Source of the DNA: Heterodera schachtii
Lineage: Eukaryota; Nematoda; Chromadorea; Rhabditida; Heteroderidae
Length of the DNA stretch: 64,000 bases
Direction of reading: 5' to 3'
NCBI GenBank assembly: GCA_023374025.1
Contig: SIJG01000113.1
Location: forward strand, 173,213 to 237,212
Part shown: positions 49,615 through 60,600 of the stretch, piece by piece
Numbering within the stretch: position 1 is the stretch's first letter
How the letters are laid out: every line of letters starts with the position of its first letter
Notes under the pieces: model-generated
What the model was told of the DNA's origin: nothing
Seen by the model: the letters and a program-made list of their open reading frames with translations, nothing else
Database searches by the model: none
Program-made: the position numbers and the translations under genes

Positions 49615-50202
49615 TAGGGCTGCTAATTTTATGTAAGAAAATTTGCGAATTATGTAAATAAAATTTGTACAAAAATCCAGAAATTTGTACTAAAATATGT
49701 AAATAAAATTTTTTAAATGGTGATTTTTGGAAAAATTCTTTAAGGGTGAAATAGGCACAAATTGCCATAAAAATGACCTGAATAGGCTTAAAATTATCTT
49801 TTAGTAATTTAAAAATAATTTTTGTTTCCATTTTTGAAAAAAAAAACTATTTTTTGGGCACATTTTCAAAAAAAATTTTGCTTTTCGCAAAAAATTTCTA
49901 TAAATTCTCAAAATTTTTGAAAAGAATTGCGAAATTTGGGATATTTTTAGGGGCATTTTATAAAAAATTCCTTAAAAATTCTCAAAAATACAAAATATGT
50001 ACAAAAAAATGCGAAAAGGTCCAAAATATGTATAAAAATATGTACATATGTAATATGTAGAAAAATCCGAAAATATGTAAAAATATGTAAATATAAGTCC
50101 CAACTTTTGTCACAAACACAAAAATTAAAGTGTTTTTCCTACTAAATAGGCTATGGAGCATCCAGAAAAAAAATATGTATTTACATAAAATTAGCAGCCC
50201 TA
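49615..50202. mobile_element. hAT-type MITE, complete, perfect 22-bp TIRs
   Basis: 588 bp. Both ends read inward TAGGGCTGCTAATTTTATGT (22 bp identical). TSD ATTATCAG at 49607-49614 and 50203-50210. The interior has ATATGTAAATA-type motifs and AAAGTGTTTTTCCTACTA, which identifies it as a relative of the elements at 7829-8400 and 17061-17389. The intact termini suggest it is the youngest of the three. Confidence 0.95.
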
Positions 50203-50313
50203 ATTATCAGATAGTGTGAAATTTTCTATATTTCTTGAACAATTTAGAAAAAAATAATAAGCAAATAATGAAAATTTTTCAAAATTAAATTAAAATAATA
50301 TTCCTTAAATTGC

Positions 50314-50361
50314 GGTAGTGAAATGACTGCTATGTTGACAGCAGCAGCTTTTGCGGAATGC
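50314..50361 (-). CDS. Candidate short terminal exon, Cys-rich
   Basis: A pyrimidine-rich acceptor (TTTTCTCGGCATTCCGCAAAAG). Phase 2 reads CCCQHSSHFTTAI and a stop. The plus strand is open as MTAMLTAAAFAECREKE. Tentative. Confidence 0.2.
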
Positions 50362-51664
50362 CGAGAAAAGGAATAAATAACAAAATTAAATATATATCTG
50401 TCATTAAGAAATAAACATATAAAATTTTAATTTTCAAAACAAAATTTAAAAAAATTTTTATTCATAAATTAAACGACATGTGCTTTACGTTAATGCTATA
50501 AATATATATTTAACAGAAAAATAATAAAAAAATTAAAAAGTCAAAAATTTTAAATGATTTTTTCATTCTAGAATTAAATTAAAGTAATGAATATTGACTA
50601 ATTGTAAGCTTCAATTTATAATCAATTATATGAGATTCAACAAGTTTTTTAAATCTATAAAATTAAAATGTATAATCAATTATAAAAGCAATTCGCTCTT
50701 ATGCTCAAAATAATCATAATAGTAAATTTAATAGATAAAAAGTAATATTTTAAGATTCCCAATAAAAATTATATTTGAAAAAACATATTTGCTGTGCATA
50801 AATTCAATGGCCTTAATAAAATATAATATCAGAAAGGCATTAAATTTTTTATTAATTAAATAAGTACTAAAAAGGCTCGCTCTATAACAATTTTTTATAA
50901 CGAAAAAACATAAAAAACCAAAAAAACATTAAGAAAATTTATGATGAAATAAGGGAGAATCCAAATGGATTATGAACTAAAATTAATTCAGTAGCATGAA
51001 GTATTTATTAGAAAAAAGCTTCAGGAAAGATGCAATTTTATTTTAAAATAAAAATGGAGCTTAAAAATATGTCATCATCTGTTTAAAAAAATGCTTCAAA
51101 AGGATAAAATAAAAACAAATCAAAAAATAAGATTTTTTATCTAAAATGAAGAAAATAACTAAATTTAATACGAATAAAAAATTGATTTTCAAAATAAATA
51201 TAAAACAAATATTAGTAATGTAACTTTAAAAAATTATTTTTATAATGAAGCTGAACTTCAAAGATGGAGAGAGAGATTTCTGGACAATTGTTAATATTAT
51301 TATGAAGTTTTTCTAATAAAAAAACAAAAGAAAAGAAAGATAATTAGTTGTCTTATATACAATAACAAATGAAGAACACTAAAATTGATTTATTATATAT
51401 AAAACTAACTTTGCGTTTAATATTTATAAAATTTGATTGTTAATTAAATACGATACCTTGAAAATAAATAAAATAAATTACAAAAAATATATGTCGGAAA
51501 TACAAAAATTATATTTGCCAATAAAATACAACCAAATTATAAAATCACAAATACTAAAAAAGCATTTAGGAGGCCAAAATTACCGCAAAACCCAATTATT
51601 TGGCTCACCTGGGTCGATCAAACCATGTGTCATATCGTTATTTTTGTAATTCAGAATTACTTTC

Positions 51665-51944
51665 CTTAGGTCATAACTTTTTTCTTACTTTTTCAATACC
51701 CATGTTTTTGGTACTAAGCAATAGATAAAGGTCTCGGGAATAAATTTAAAGAAAGAACAAATACTGACAACAAGTTTTGGAATTACAACATAAAAACAAG
51801 AAATTTAACTTTTCCGAGTATAATTTTTTGTCTATTGCCTTTAACTAAAAATAAAATTATTCAAAAACTTCTATATACCTTAAGCTTTCATCTGATACCA
51901 AGAATATGGGTATTGACTTAGTAAGAAAAAAGTTATGGCCTAAG
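51665..51944. mobile_element. Short palindromic element with ~50-bp inverted repeats
   Basis: Left arm 51665-51717 (CTTAGGTCATAACTTTTTTC) matches the inverted right arm 51896-51944 with a few mismatches. Both arms contain TCAATACCCAT. The interior is partly palindromic as well (GCAATAGATAAAG and GCAATAGACAAAA). No TSD identified. A small MITE of unknown class. Confidence 0.65.
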
Positions 51945-52269
51945 AAACTTGAGGATGGTCATTCATGGAAGGCATTATCTGTCATGGGACGGATATAACC
52001 GACTAGAACGAAATATTAAAATACAAATATGAATGTTAAGGTGATTTAATACGAGAAAAATTATTCCGAAATTTTAAATCAAATAATAAAGAAAGCAAAT
52101 TCATCGGAGAATTAAAATATAGAACTCATAAAGTAATATGGAAAAAACGGAGTGCTTCTTTGAGCATGTATTTTTTCAAAACAAATCATAAAATTAAATT
52201 TAATATTTGATTACAGCTAAAATATTGAAAAATTCGAATATAAACAATTTTTCCGGTTCAGAAAATAAC

Positions 52270-52338
52270 CTAAAAGCTTGATTATGCGCATTCTTCATGG
52301 ATAGAATGCCGTTACGGATGACGCAAGTGATATTGTGA
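52270..52338 (-). CDS. Candidate 69-nt symmetric exon
   Basis: Acceptor TTATTCGAAAG, donor AG/GTTATT. Only phase 2-2 is open: HNITCVIRNGILSMKNAHNQ, then AF. A multiple of three and GC-balanced. Splice sites are weaker than average. Confidence 0.35.
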
Positions 52339-52728
52339 CTTTCGAATAACAAATTAATTTCATATAAATTTAAAGAAAAATATTAATAAAGGGAATGCTT
52401 GCAAAAATTTAGTATTAAGAAAATTCAAGGCTTTCAAACAATATAAAATCAAAATATATTTTATTAAAGATAAAGAGAAAAATAAAATATGAAAATAAAA
52501 TTTAACTAAGTATGGAAAAACTTTTTGTTAATAATAGAAAAAATTAAAAATCTAAATAAGATTATATTTCGAAGACAATTATAACTCAATAATTATATAT
52601 ATTAATATATTTAGCGATTAATGGCTGGAGTGACAACAGCATTAAATTATATTTTGCTATAAAATTACTAAAAATTGACATTCAAAATTTTTTTTATCAT
52701 TGATATAAAGAAGTTTTATATAAAGATA

Positions 52729-52837
52729 TTAACGCATTAGATCAAAATTGATAAATACTCCAAAAGCCGTGAGCGTCGAAAGCAAAACTATTCCGACCAT
52801 GGCTTTATGGACACCAGCAGCAGTCCGACTATAATTT
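52729..52837 (-). CDS. Terminal exon of a single-pass membrane protein
   Basis: Acceptor TATACGTTTACAG; the first base completes a codon. The frame reads NYSRTAAGVHKAMVGIVLLS, then TLTAFGVFINFDLMR and TAA (52729-52731). Residues 13-31 form a clear transmembrane helix (MVGIVLLSTLTAFGVFINF). It is one of the most convincing exons in the window by codon use and hydropathy. Upstream exons are not certain; the nearest candidate is the signal-peptide-like frame at 52980-53105. The family is not recognised. Confidence 0.5.
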
Positions 52838-52979
52838 CTGTAAACGTATACAAAAATTTCACAAACTAAGTAATCAAAAAGGAATAAATGCATAAAAAAA
52901 TAATTTATATACATTTTTAATGAAAAATAATTATAATATAAGAATTAAAATAAAAGGAAATGTTTGAAAAAATTTTCGT

Positions 52980-53105
52980 TTAAGACAATTCAAGGCTTTC
53001 CAACAATGTAAAAGCAAAAATAAATTTTAAAAATTTAAAAGCGAGAGGTGTAGATTTCATGGCGTCAACAGTAGATGTCAAGATTATAAGGAATATAGAA
53101 AACAT
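52980..53105 (-). CDS. Small ORF with signal peptide (41 aa)
   Basis: ATG at 53103-53105. The N-terminus MFSIFLIILTSTVDA looks like a cleavable signal peptide, followed by MKSTPLAFK and AT-rich codons to TAA at 52980-52982. A GT conserved in related repeats (ACATT/GTTGG at 53005) would end the exon in phase 2, which matches the acceptor at 52837. A spliced secreted or membrane protein is therefore possible. Not recognised. Confidence 0.35.
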   Translation of the reverse strand: MFSIFLIILTSTVDAMKSTPLAFKFLKFIFAFTLLESLELS

Positions 53106-53248
53106 TTATTAAAAATAAAAAGAAAAATATATTCAAAAAATGTAACAATGTATAAGAACTTTTTTGTTAATTATCTAAATCATTTTTATTTTGCGAAATA
53201 TTAATTAAATAAAGAAAAAATTTTACTGGCAGAGGTGAGCCTACTCAC

Positions 53249-53287
53249 TCGACTGCCGGCGCGGAATGTCAGAGATTTTTTAAAAAC
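53249..53287 (-). CDS. Candidate 39-nt symmetric micro-exon
   Basis: Acceptor TTATTATTTAG, donor GTGAGTAGG, 39 nt. Only phase 0 is open: VFKKSLTFRAGSR. Its intron start is nearly identical to that of the 45649-45699 exon, but the exon sequence is different. Confidence 0.45.
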
Positions 53288-53289
53288 CT

Positions 53290-54985
53290 AAATAATAAAG
53301 CATTTTTAATTATAGAAATCTTTTAATTTATAATTAATGCAAAGGAAAGAAAAAATGAAATCAAATGAAAATTATATTAAAAATTTAAGTATAAGGATTA
53401 TATAAAAAATATAAATTTAATTTTTTTAGAGTTAACTTTTTCAAAGTTAACAAAATTTTATGAGTTAATTGAGCACTTTATATAATTATTTTGAACGTTC
53501 TTGAGTTAATTTTGGAGTACTAATTAAATAAATTAACAAAACACATTTATCGAAAAATAATCAATTTAAATATATTTTTTTATTTGAAGGACAATTAAAT
53601 GTAAGAAATTTCTTCCGAAAGATACAGAAAAATATTTAAAAAATTTATAATTATTTGATATTAAATAGAGTAAAGAGGACTAAATCCTTTTGTTAGAAAT
53701 AATAACAAAATATATAAATTGTCTAAAGTACATATTAATAAAAATTTCATAATGGTTTAATAAAAAAATGCTAAACAAAAGCTCTGAATAAATTAAAATT
53801 CAAATTAAAAATTGAAATAATAAAGGTAACGAATTCATGTACAAAAAAAAATTATTTAAATAAATTCCATTCGTATAGGAACCATTATATATCAAAAATA
53901 GGTCTCAATATTCAAACAATAATATTTCTTTTATTTATTTAATAAATTATATAATTTTAACAAAAGAAAGTTCATGAACATTTGTGTTTAATTTATTTTA
54001 TGAAAGAATGTATATAATAATAAAAAAAACCTACTAAAAAACGAAAAATGAAAAACTATTAAGCATTTAAGTCTCTTCATATCCACTAATAAAACAAGAG
54101 AATCTACATTATTATCAGACCTAAATCAAGAAGCACTTTCAAAAATTATTTGTCTTGAACAAACTTATGAAAAATCATGCAAAAAATAAATAATTTTGAA
54201 ATAGGGAAAAACTTAAAAAAATATATATCAAAAATTGTTAAACTAATATTTAAAAATAAAAAACTAAACCACTTACAAAAAATTATTAAAGCATTGTCTC
54301 CGCATGAATTTTTATTATGTATATCACCAAAGTTTATTATTATACTAATTTTAAAAATATTAAATGAAATTTTAAAACAAATATTCATGGCAAAATCGTA
54401 TACATGCAAGCAATATGTGACTCCTGATAATTTAAATATATATATATATATTTATTTATTTAAATTTTTTAAAGAAATACGACAATAAAATTAAGAATTC
54501 CAATAAAATAATTACATAAAATAAAGATATAATAAAGTGCGACATCAATCTATTAAATTTTTTTAGATATATAAAACAAATAATGCATTATCCATTTAAA
54601 AGCACAAAAATTAAGGTTTTTAAAAGTTTGCGAAATTCAAAATATAAAAATCAAAAATCTTTAAAAAATTATGAAGCCAAAATTCAGTATTCTAGAATGG
54701 GTTGGAAAACTAGGAAATAATTATTTAAAGACAAAAACAAAAATACAATTATTCCACATAAATATATTTAAAAAAATTAAATGACCAAGTCAGAACATTT
54801 GAGCTTATTTCTTACATAATTTTAATTAAAATAATTATGAATTATGAGGGCAGTTTATAAATAGTCAATTATAAAAATTCAAAAGCTTTCTTAAAAATTC
54901 TATAACAAATGAAAATGGAATATTTAGCATAATTTATTTATTGGTATTATAAATTTCAAAAATATTGTTGAGAAATTTTTTAATT
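53290..54985. other. A-rich DNA, no supported gene
   Basis: The longest open frames (54146-54409 minus, 54177-54488 plus) overlap each other and consist of A/T-only codons. A TA microsatellite lies at 54436-54450. Nothing else seen. Confidence 0.4.
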
Positions 54986-54989
54986 TTTT

Positions 54990-57640
54990 AGTATATACAC
55001 TAAGCAAGTGAAGTGCGTTCCTAGAAATATTAATTATTGAGGCAAGTTAATTCCCCTAAAATCTCTTTGCAATTATTTCAAAGCCTAAAAGGTGCGCTTT
55101 TCCGTTTTGGGCTTCAGAACGCCAATCTCTCTCTCTCCTCTCCTTTCTCAGTCTCTCTCCCTTCTTCTCTCTCATCTCTGTCTCTCTTTGCTCTCTGACT
55201 TTCTCTCCACCACTCTCTCGCTGCATCTCATATATTTGCTTTGTATATTAATTTTTTTTCTCCAATTTATGTTTTTAGCTAAATGTATTAGAGTTTACAA
55301 CGGGGATTGGATCAAAAATTTTAAGAATTAGATTATTATGTAAAAAAAATCAGATTTTGTAGACAAAAACTCGAAAATTTTACAAAATTTCAAATCTATT
55401 ATTTTAGCAATTTATTCAATCAAAATTTTTAAATATTTTATATTTTTGCCTCCCATTATCATTATATTTTTTTGAGCCGTGTTTTTCAAAAAAACTTTCA
55501 CACAATTTCAAAAATTAAATTAATTTATGAAATCAATAAAATTTGGTCTCATTATTACTCAAAAATCAGAACATTGCTGACAAATCGGGACCTTTTTGTT
55601 TTAAGATTTTGACTCTCCAAAAAAGAACATTTCTGGACAATAGTGCCGATCAATCTCTCCGCTTTTTGAAAAAAATCCCAAAAACATATTTTAGTTGGCT
55701 ACCCGACTTTTGGGGATTTGCAACTTGGGGACCCGACATTTGGGGACCCGACTTTTGGGGATCCCGACATTTGGGGACCCGACTTTTGGGGACCCGACAC
55801 TTAGGGAACCCGACATTTGGGAACCCGACATTTGGGGATCGAACGTCTTTTGGGGATCCGACATTTGGGGAACTCGACATTTGGGGACCCGACTTTTGGG
55901 GACCCGACATTTGGGGATTTCATTAAAACAAAAAAAAATTTTAAAATTTATCCCAAATTAGGCAAATTTACGGCTGCTTTAGCCAGAGTTAATTCCATTG
56001 AAAGAAAAATAAAATTTTCTAAATAACTCTAATTCCGGACTCTAAGAAACAGAAAAGATGACCTCGGCATTTTGTTGCTGTACGCAATTAGACAGTAAAG
56101 TCGCCTTTAACCTTTTCAATGCCTTTGATGAATTTCTGTTCCCGTTGGCCCTTGGGCAAGGAGTTTTAAATAAAAATTGGAAAGGGTGTATTGTACATAC
56201 TAAAATGTATTGTGATTTGTCAAGTGGTTAGTATGGGCTCAAAATTCTGCTACCTCCTCGCGGTGAGTCGGGAAACGGAGTTATTTAGAAAATATTATTT
56301 TTATTTTTTTTCAATGGAATTAACTCTGGCTAAAGCAGTCGTAAATTTACCTAATTTGGGATAAATTTTAAAATTTTTTTTGTTTTAATAAAATCCCCAA
56401 ATGTCGGGTCCCCAAAAGTCGGGTCCCCAAATGTCGAGTTCCCCAAATGTCGGATCCCCAAAAGACGTTCGATCCCCAAATGTCGGGTCCCCAAATGTCG
56501 GGTTCCCTAAGTGTCGGGTCCCCAAAAGTCGGGTCCCCAAATGTCGGGATCCCCAAAAGTCGGGTCCCCAAATGTCGGGTCCCCAAGTTGCAAATCCCCA
56601 AAAGTCGCACCACAATTTTAGTTAACCCGAATCTAACATATATTTCGCCTAATTTCGAACCCCAGATCCGAATACGAATAAAAAGTCGAATTCAAATTAA
56701 TTTCAAAATTCACAATTATGCAGCTAATTTTCAAAATGTACAAAAAATCATGACAAAATAAAAGCAATAAAATTTTAAAAATGGACGAAAAATATCTTCG
56801 ACTAATCTAAAAGCAAATAGGCACAATAAAAAGCAATTGATTAAATAGACTTAAGATTCAAATAAAGTGACCAACATTAATCTCATTAATAAAATAAAAT
56901 ATTAGATTAAAAATAATAAAAAAGAAATAGTTAATAAAATTTAAACGAGGAGGAAAGAACTTCAATTATTGATGAACTATTACACGAGTGTTATGATAAT
57001 AAAATTTATCTTCTTTTCTAAATTAATAGAACAAGAATTAAAAATTAGTAATCAAAATTTATATAAGAACAATTAACAAAGAGACGACTATTAAAAATGC
57101 ATAGCGATTAAATTTTATTTTATAAATTACAATGTTTCCTTTTCATTGAAATGCATTATAAAATAAAAAAATAATATTTTTTAGGAACAATTATTTTAAA
57201 CTATATAAAATTATACAAAATACCACTGTAGCAATATACAATATTTTAATAAAATAGAATACTCCAGGTCTTAATTTTTTTCCAAAAAGTAAATAAAAAA
57301 CAAATAAATTATATTAAAAAAGATTATTGGTAAATTCCATCTGTATTATTTATTATTCTTAATTATGAAAATAAAATAACAATAAATATCTGTGAAATAT
57401 AAAAATTTCTGATTTTGTTAAAATAAAAGTGTTTAATATTTATGATATTTAGGTTTAACAAATATAGCATATCAAAATCACGGTAATTAATAAAAAAAAA
57501 AAATTAATTATAAGATCGAAAGAATAAAATTGTTATTTATATGTATACACAAAGATAAATTATTCTACTTCATTTCTGAAAAAGTCTAAGAAACAAAGCT
57601 TTGTGCGCATGAGCTGAAGATATAGAGAAAATATATTTCA
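54990..57640 (-). repeat. Long repeat, inverted copy with Foldback-like insertion
   Basis: Reverse complement of 23300-24690, including the CT tract (55120-55215) and the exon-like start CTCATGCGCA at 57613. Interrupted by the 918-bp element at 55697-56614. Confidence 0.75.
55697..56614. mobile_element. Foldback-like element with (GGGGACCCGACATTTG)n arms
   Basis: 918 bp with the perfect 9-bp TSD ATTTTAGTT (55688-55696, 56615-56623). Each arm of about 330 bp has about 13 units of 16 bp (GGGGACCCGACATTTG or ...CTTTTG) plus about 110 bp of shared non-repetitive sequence. The arms are almost identical inverted copies. The unique centre is about 250 bp. Ends read GGCTACCCGAC and, inward from the right, TGTGGTGCGAC. 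The homologous locus at 23.9 kb lacks the insertion, which confirms its limits. No transposase; the arm ORFs are artefacts. Confidence 0.9.
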
Positions 57641-60600
57641 ATAAAATCTTCCAAAAGCTTAAATTTATACTAAAAAATTACATGTACTAAGAAAATATCA
57701 CTTCTTCCTGCCGAGATTTTTGTGCTTTTATTTGTGGAAAAATAATAACAAAAGAAAAATTTAATTCAAATAAAATAATTAAAATTCTAAAAAATTAATA
57801 GCAATATGAAAATAAAAAATGCAAAATTATAATTCACAACAATTGCATATCGTTCAGTTCAAAAGTAATATTTTTATATTTATCAGCTAAAAATTACATT
57901 GGAAATAATATGAGAATTCCAAAATTAATTTAAATAATAATTTAAAAAAGCTGCAACAACATATTATAAAATTTATTAATTAATCCGAGAGTTGAAGGAT
58001 AATAATTTCATCAAATTTTAAAGGCAAATACAGAAAATAAAAGTGAATTAAAAATTTTTACCGGTTTTCTTTTTTTTCTAATAAATTGCATTGGCAAATG
58101 AATGATGTGCATCGCTTATTGAATTAAGAGAAAAGCGGAAAGAATAAATAAACTGAATCTTAAAGTAAATATAAATCCAAATCATGCAATATTTCGTCGG
58201 AAAATTCTGCGACTCAAACCATCAAACATTTGGAAATAAATGTTAATGATAAAATATTTATAATACAAAAATTATTTACTTGGAAAAATTAGAAATTAAA
58301 TTAAAATAAAAACAGCCAAAAATTTCCTCTAATTTCAACCAAAATTTATGTTAAATAAATAATTCATTATTGAGTAACAGAATAAAATTTTTCGGTGTAC
58401 CACCAAAAAATCATTTAGACATTATTAACACTTAGAAGAGAATAAGCATAGGCGATTATACATAGAAAATCAGTTTTATAAATAAATAAATAGTTTAAAT
58501 AAAATATTTTAAATTCAGATATTTCACTACAAAAATACCCATATTTTTATCTAAACGAAGTGAAACAACGAATCCATCGTGAGAAAAATGCACCTCTAAT
58601 AAATCCAAACAAAAGTATAAGGCAGAAAACTCAAATGCAACCTAAAATAAACAACCAATAAATATTTAAGAGCAAATAAATATTGTGAACATAAAAATTT
58701 CAAAAAAATGAAATGAAGAATCAATTAAATAATTTAATAGTATGAAAAAGTTAATTAAGCACTTTATCGAATTCCTGAACTTCAGCAATAGAGCAGGAAA
58801 TGGCTCAAAATTGGGAATAAATATTTAATAAACTTATTATTTTTAAAAACAACTAAATAAATAAACTAATTCAATAGCCCAATCATTTAATTAAAAAAAT
58901 ATATATAAGTGACCCCAACAAAAAATTAGTTATGGAAAGCCATATAAAACACACGAAAGATAGCAAGGGAATAAAGAAAAGTATTTTAATGATAAATAGC
59001 CGTGCGAATAAAAAATAAATAATTTAATAAAAGCAACCAGTGAAGCATATGAATTATTGGAAGCTGGAAAAATAAATATAAAGTCAAAGAAATTAAATTT
59101 TCGCATGATCATAGTCTTGAAAATAAAAGGGAATAAAAAAAAATAACTGTGAATTCCAAGAAAACACGACCCAAATGTGAAAAAAAATGTCAAAGTTATA
59201 TTGATGAAAATAAATAAAATACATAAAAAATCATAACAATATGTAAAATTAATTATTAAAATGATGCGTTTTTATTGTTCATAATTTTTCTGTCCCTTTC
59301 TTTCACCAAGCGATAGTCTAGCAAAGCCAATAAAAAAACGCAATATAATTTAGCTTTGGAAAACAAAGTGCTTCAGCGAAAATTTTTAAATTTTACTGTC
59401 TATCTTATCAAAGAAGCAACATTGCTTTTTGAGTGTAAATTAGTAAAAACAACCAACAATAAATTGCTTGAATTTGCAAAAATGGAAACAATGAAATGAA
59501 GTAATTTATAGCAAAAAAAATTTATTAGAAAATAGCTTGATAATATTTGGGCTCAAAAACATAAATGCACAGATTTAAAATAGTATAGTTTGGATACCTT
59601 GCCTTTGCTGGAATAAATTTCATATTTTACATCATATTTTTTAATACTTTTGTCATCATGAGAAGCAAGGGAATTCGTCGCGATGAACATGAGTTAAAAA
59701 AATAAATATAGAAATTTACAATGGGTTTTTATTATAAACAAATAAAAATAATAAAATTTTAATTCTAAATAAATGGGAGAAAAAATAAAAATTTTAAATG
59801 ACATTTGTGACAAAATAATTTGTTTTCAAATAAAAAACAAATTCGATTATAAAAATTTTTTAAGAATAAGAAAATAATTTGATAATAATTGTAAGTTGGA
59901 AATTTGTCAAATAAGCTTACTTCTACTAACGTGACCGGAAACGCAAGGAACTCTATTTATGAAAATAAAATTTTCACTGACACTTTTTCCACTGACGCAT
60001 TTTCCGGGCGCCTTGCTAAACATGAATAACAATTAATAAAGATATTCAGGTGCGAAAAATACAAGAAAAATATTAAAATATTTGATATAAAACGCAAAAA
60101 TATGCAACAAAAAAAATATAATAGTTTTTAAAATGTTGATTCAAAAATTTAACAGCGCGCGATTCATGATGGAAAACTAAAGAATTATATGTTGTAAATA
60201 TTTATAGCGCGATTGTTGATCAAAGTAATAAAATAATAAATGAAGTAAATGAAAACTAATAAACTGCATAATATTCAAGCAAACGCTAATCAAAATATTG
60301 TTTCATTCACACATGTAAAATTTTACATTATTTCTATTAATAAAATATTTATTATAATATGAGATTAATAAAATAGTGTAAGTACTATTTAAAATTAGTT
60401 GTATATAATTAAATTTTAAATTAATCTTTACCTTATGTTTTATAATAAAAAAGCTATACAATTTATTATATAAGGAAAAACAGTAAATAGAATTTGAACA
60501 AGCAATATAATGCAAGAAAATGAACAGAAACGAACCATCACAAAAATAAAAAAAATTAAAATATAATTAACTGGTTTGTAAAAATAATATTATTATAGAT

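Noticed and set aside
54146..54488. Overlapping 87- and 103-codon frames
   Set aside because: Mutually overlapping, A/T-only codons; no splice or composition support.
55092..55331. 79-codon Ser/Leu-rich plus-strand frame
   Set aside because: CT microsatellite of the long repeat.
55543..55961. Open frames with Gly-Asp-Pro-Thr-Phe repeats on both strands (also at 56368-56761)
   Set aside because: They are the 16-bp minisatellite arms of the Foldback-like element read in frame.
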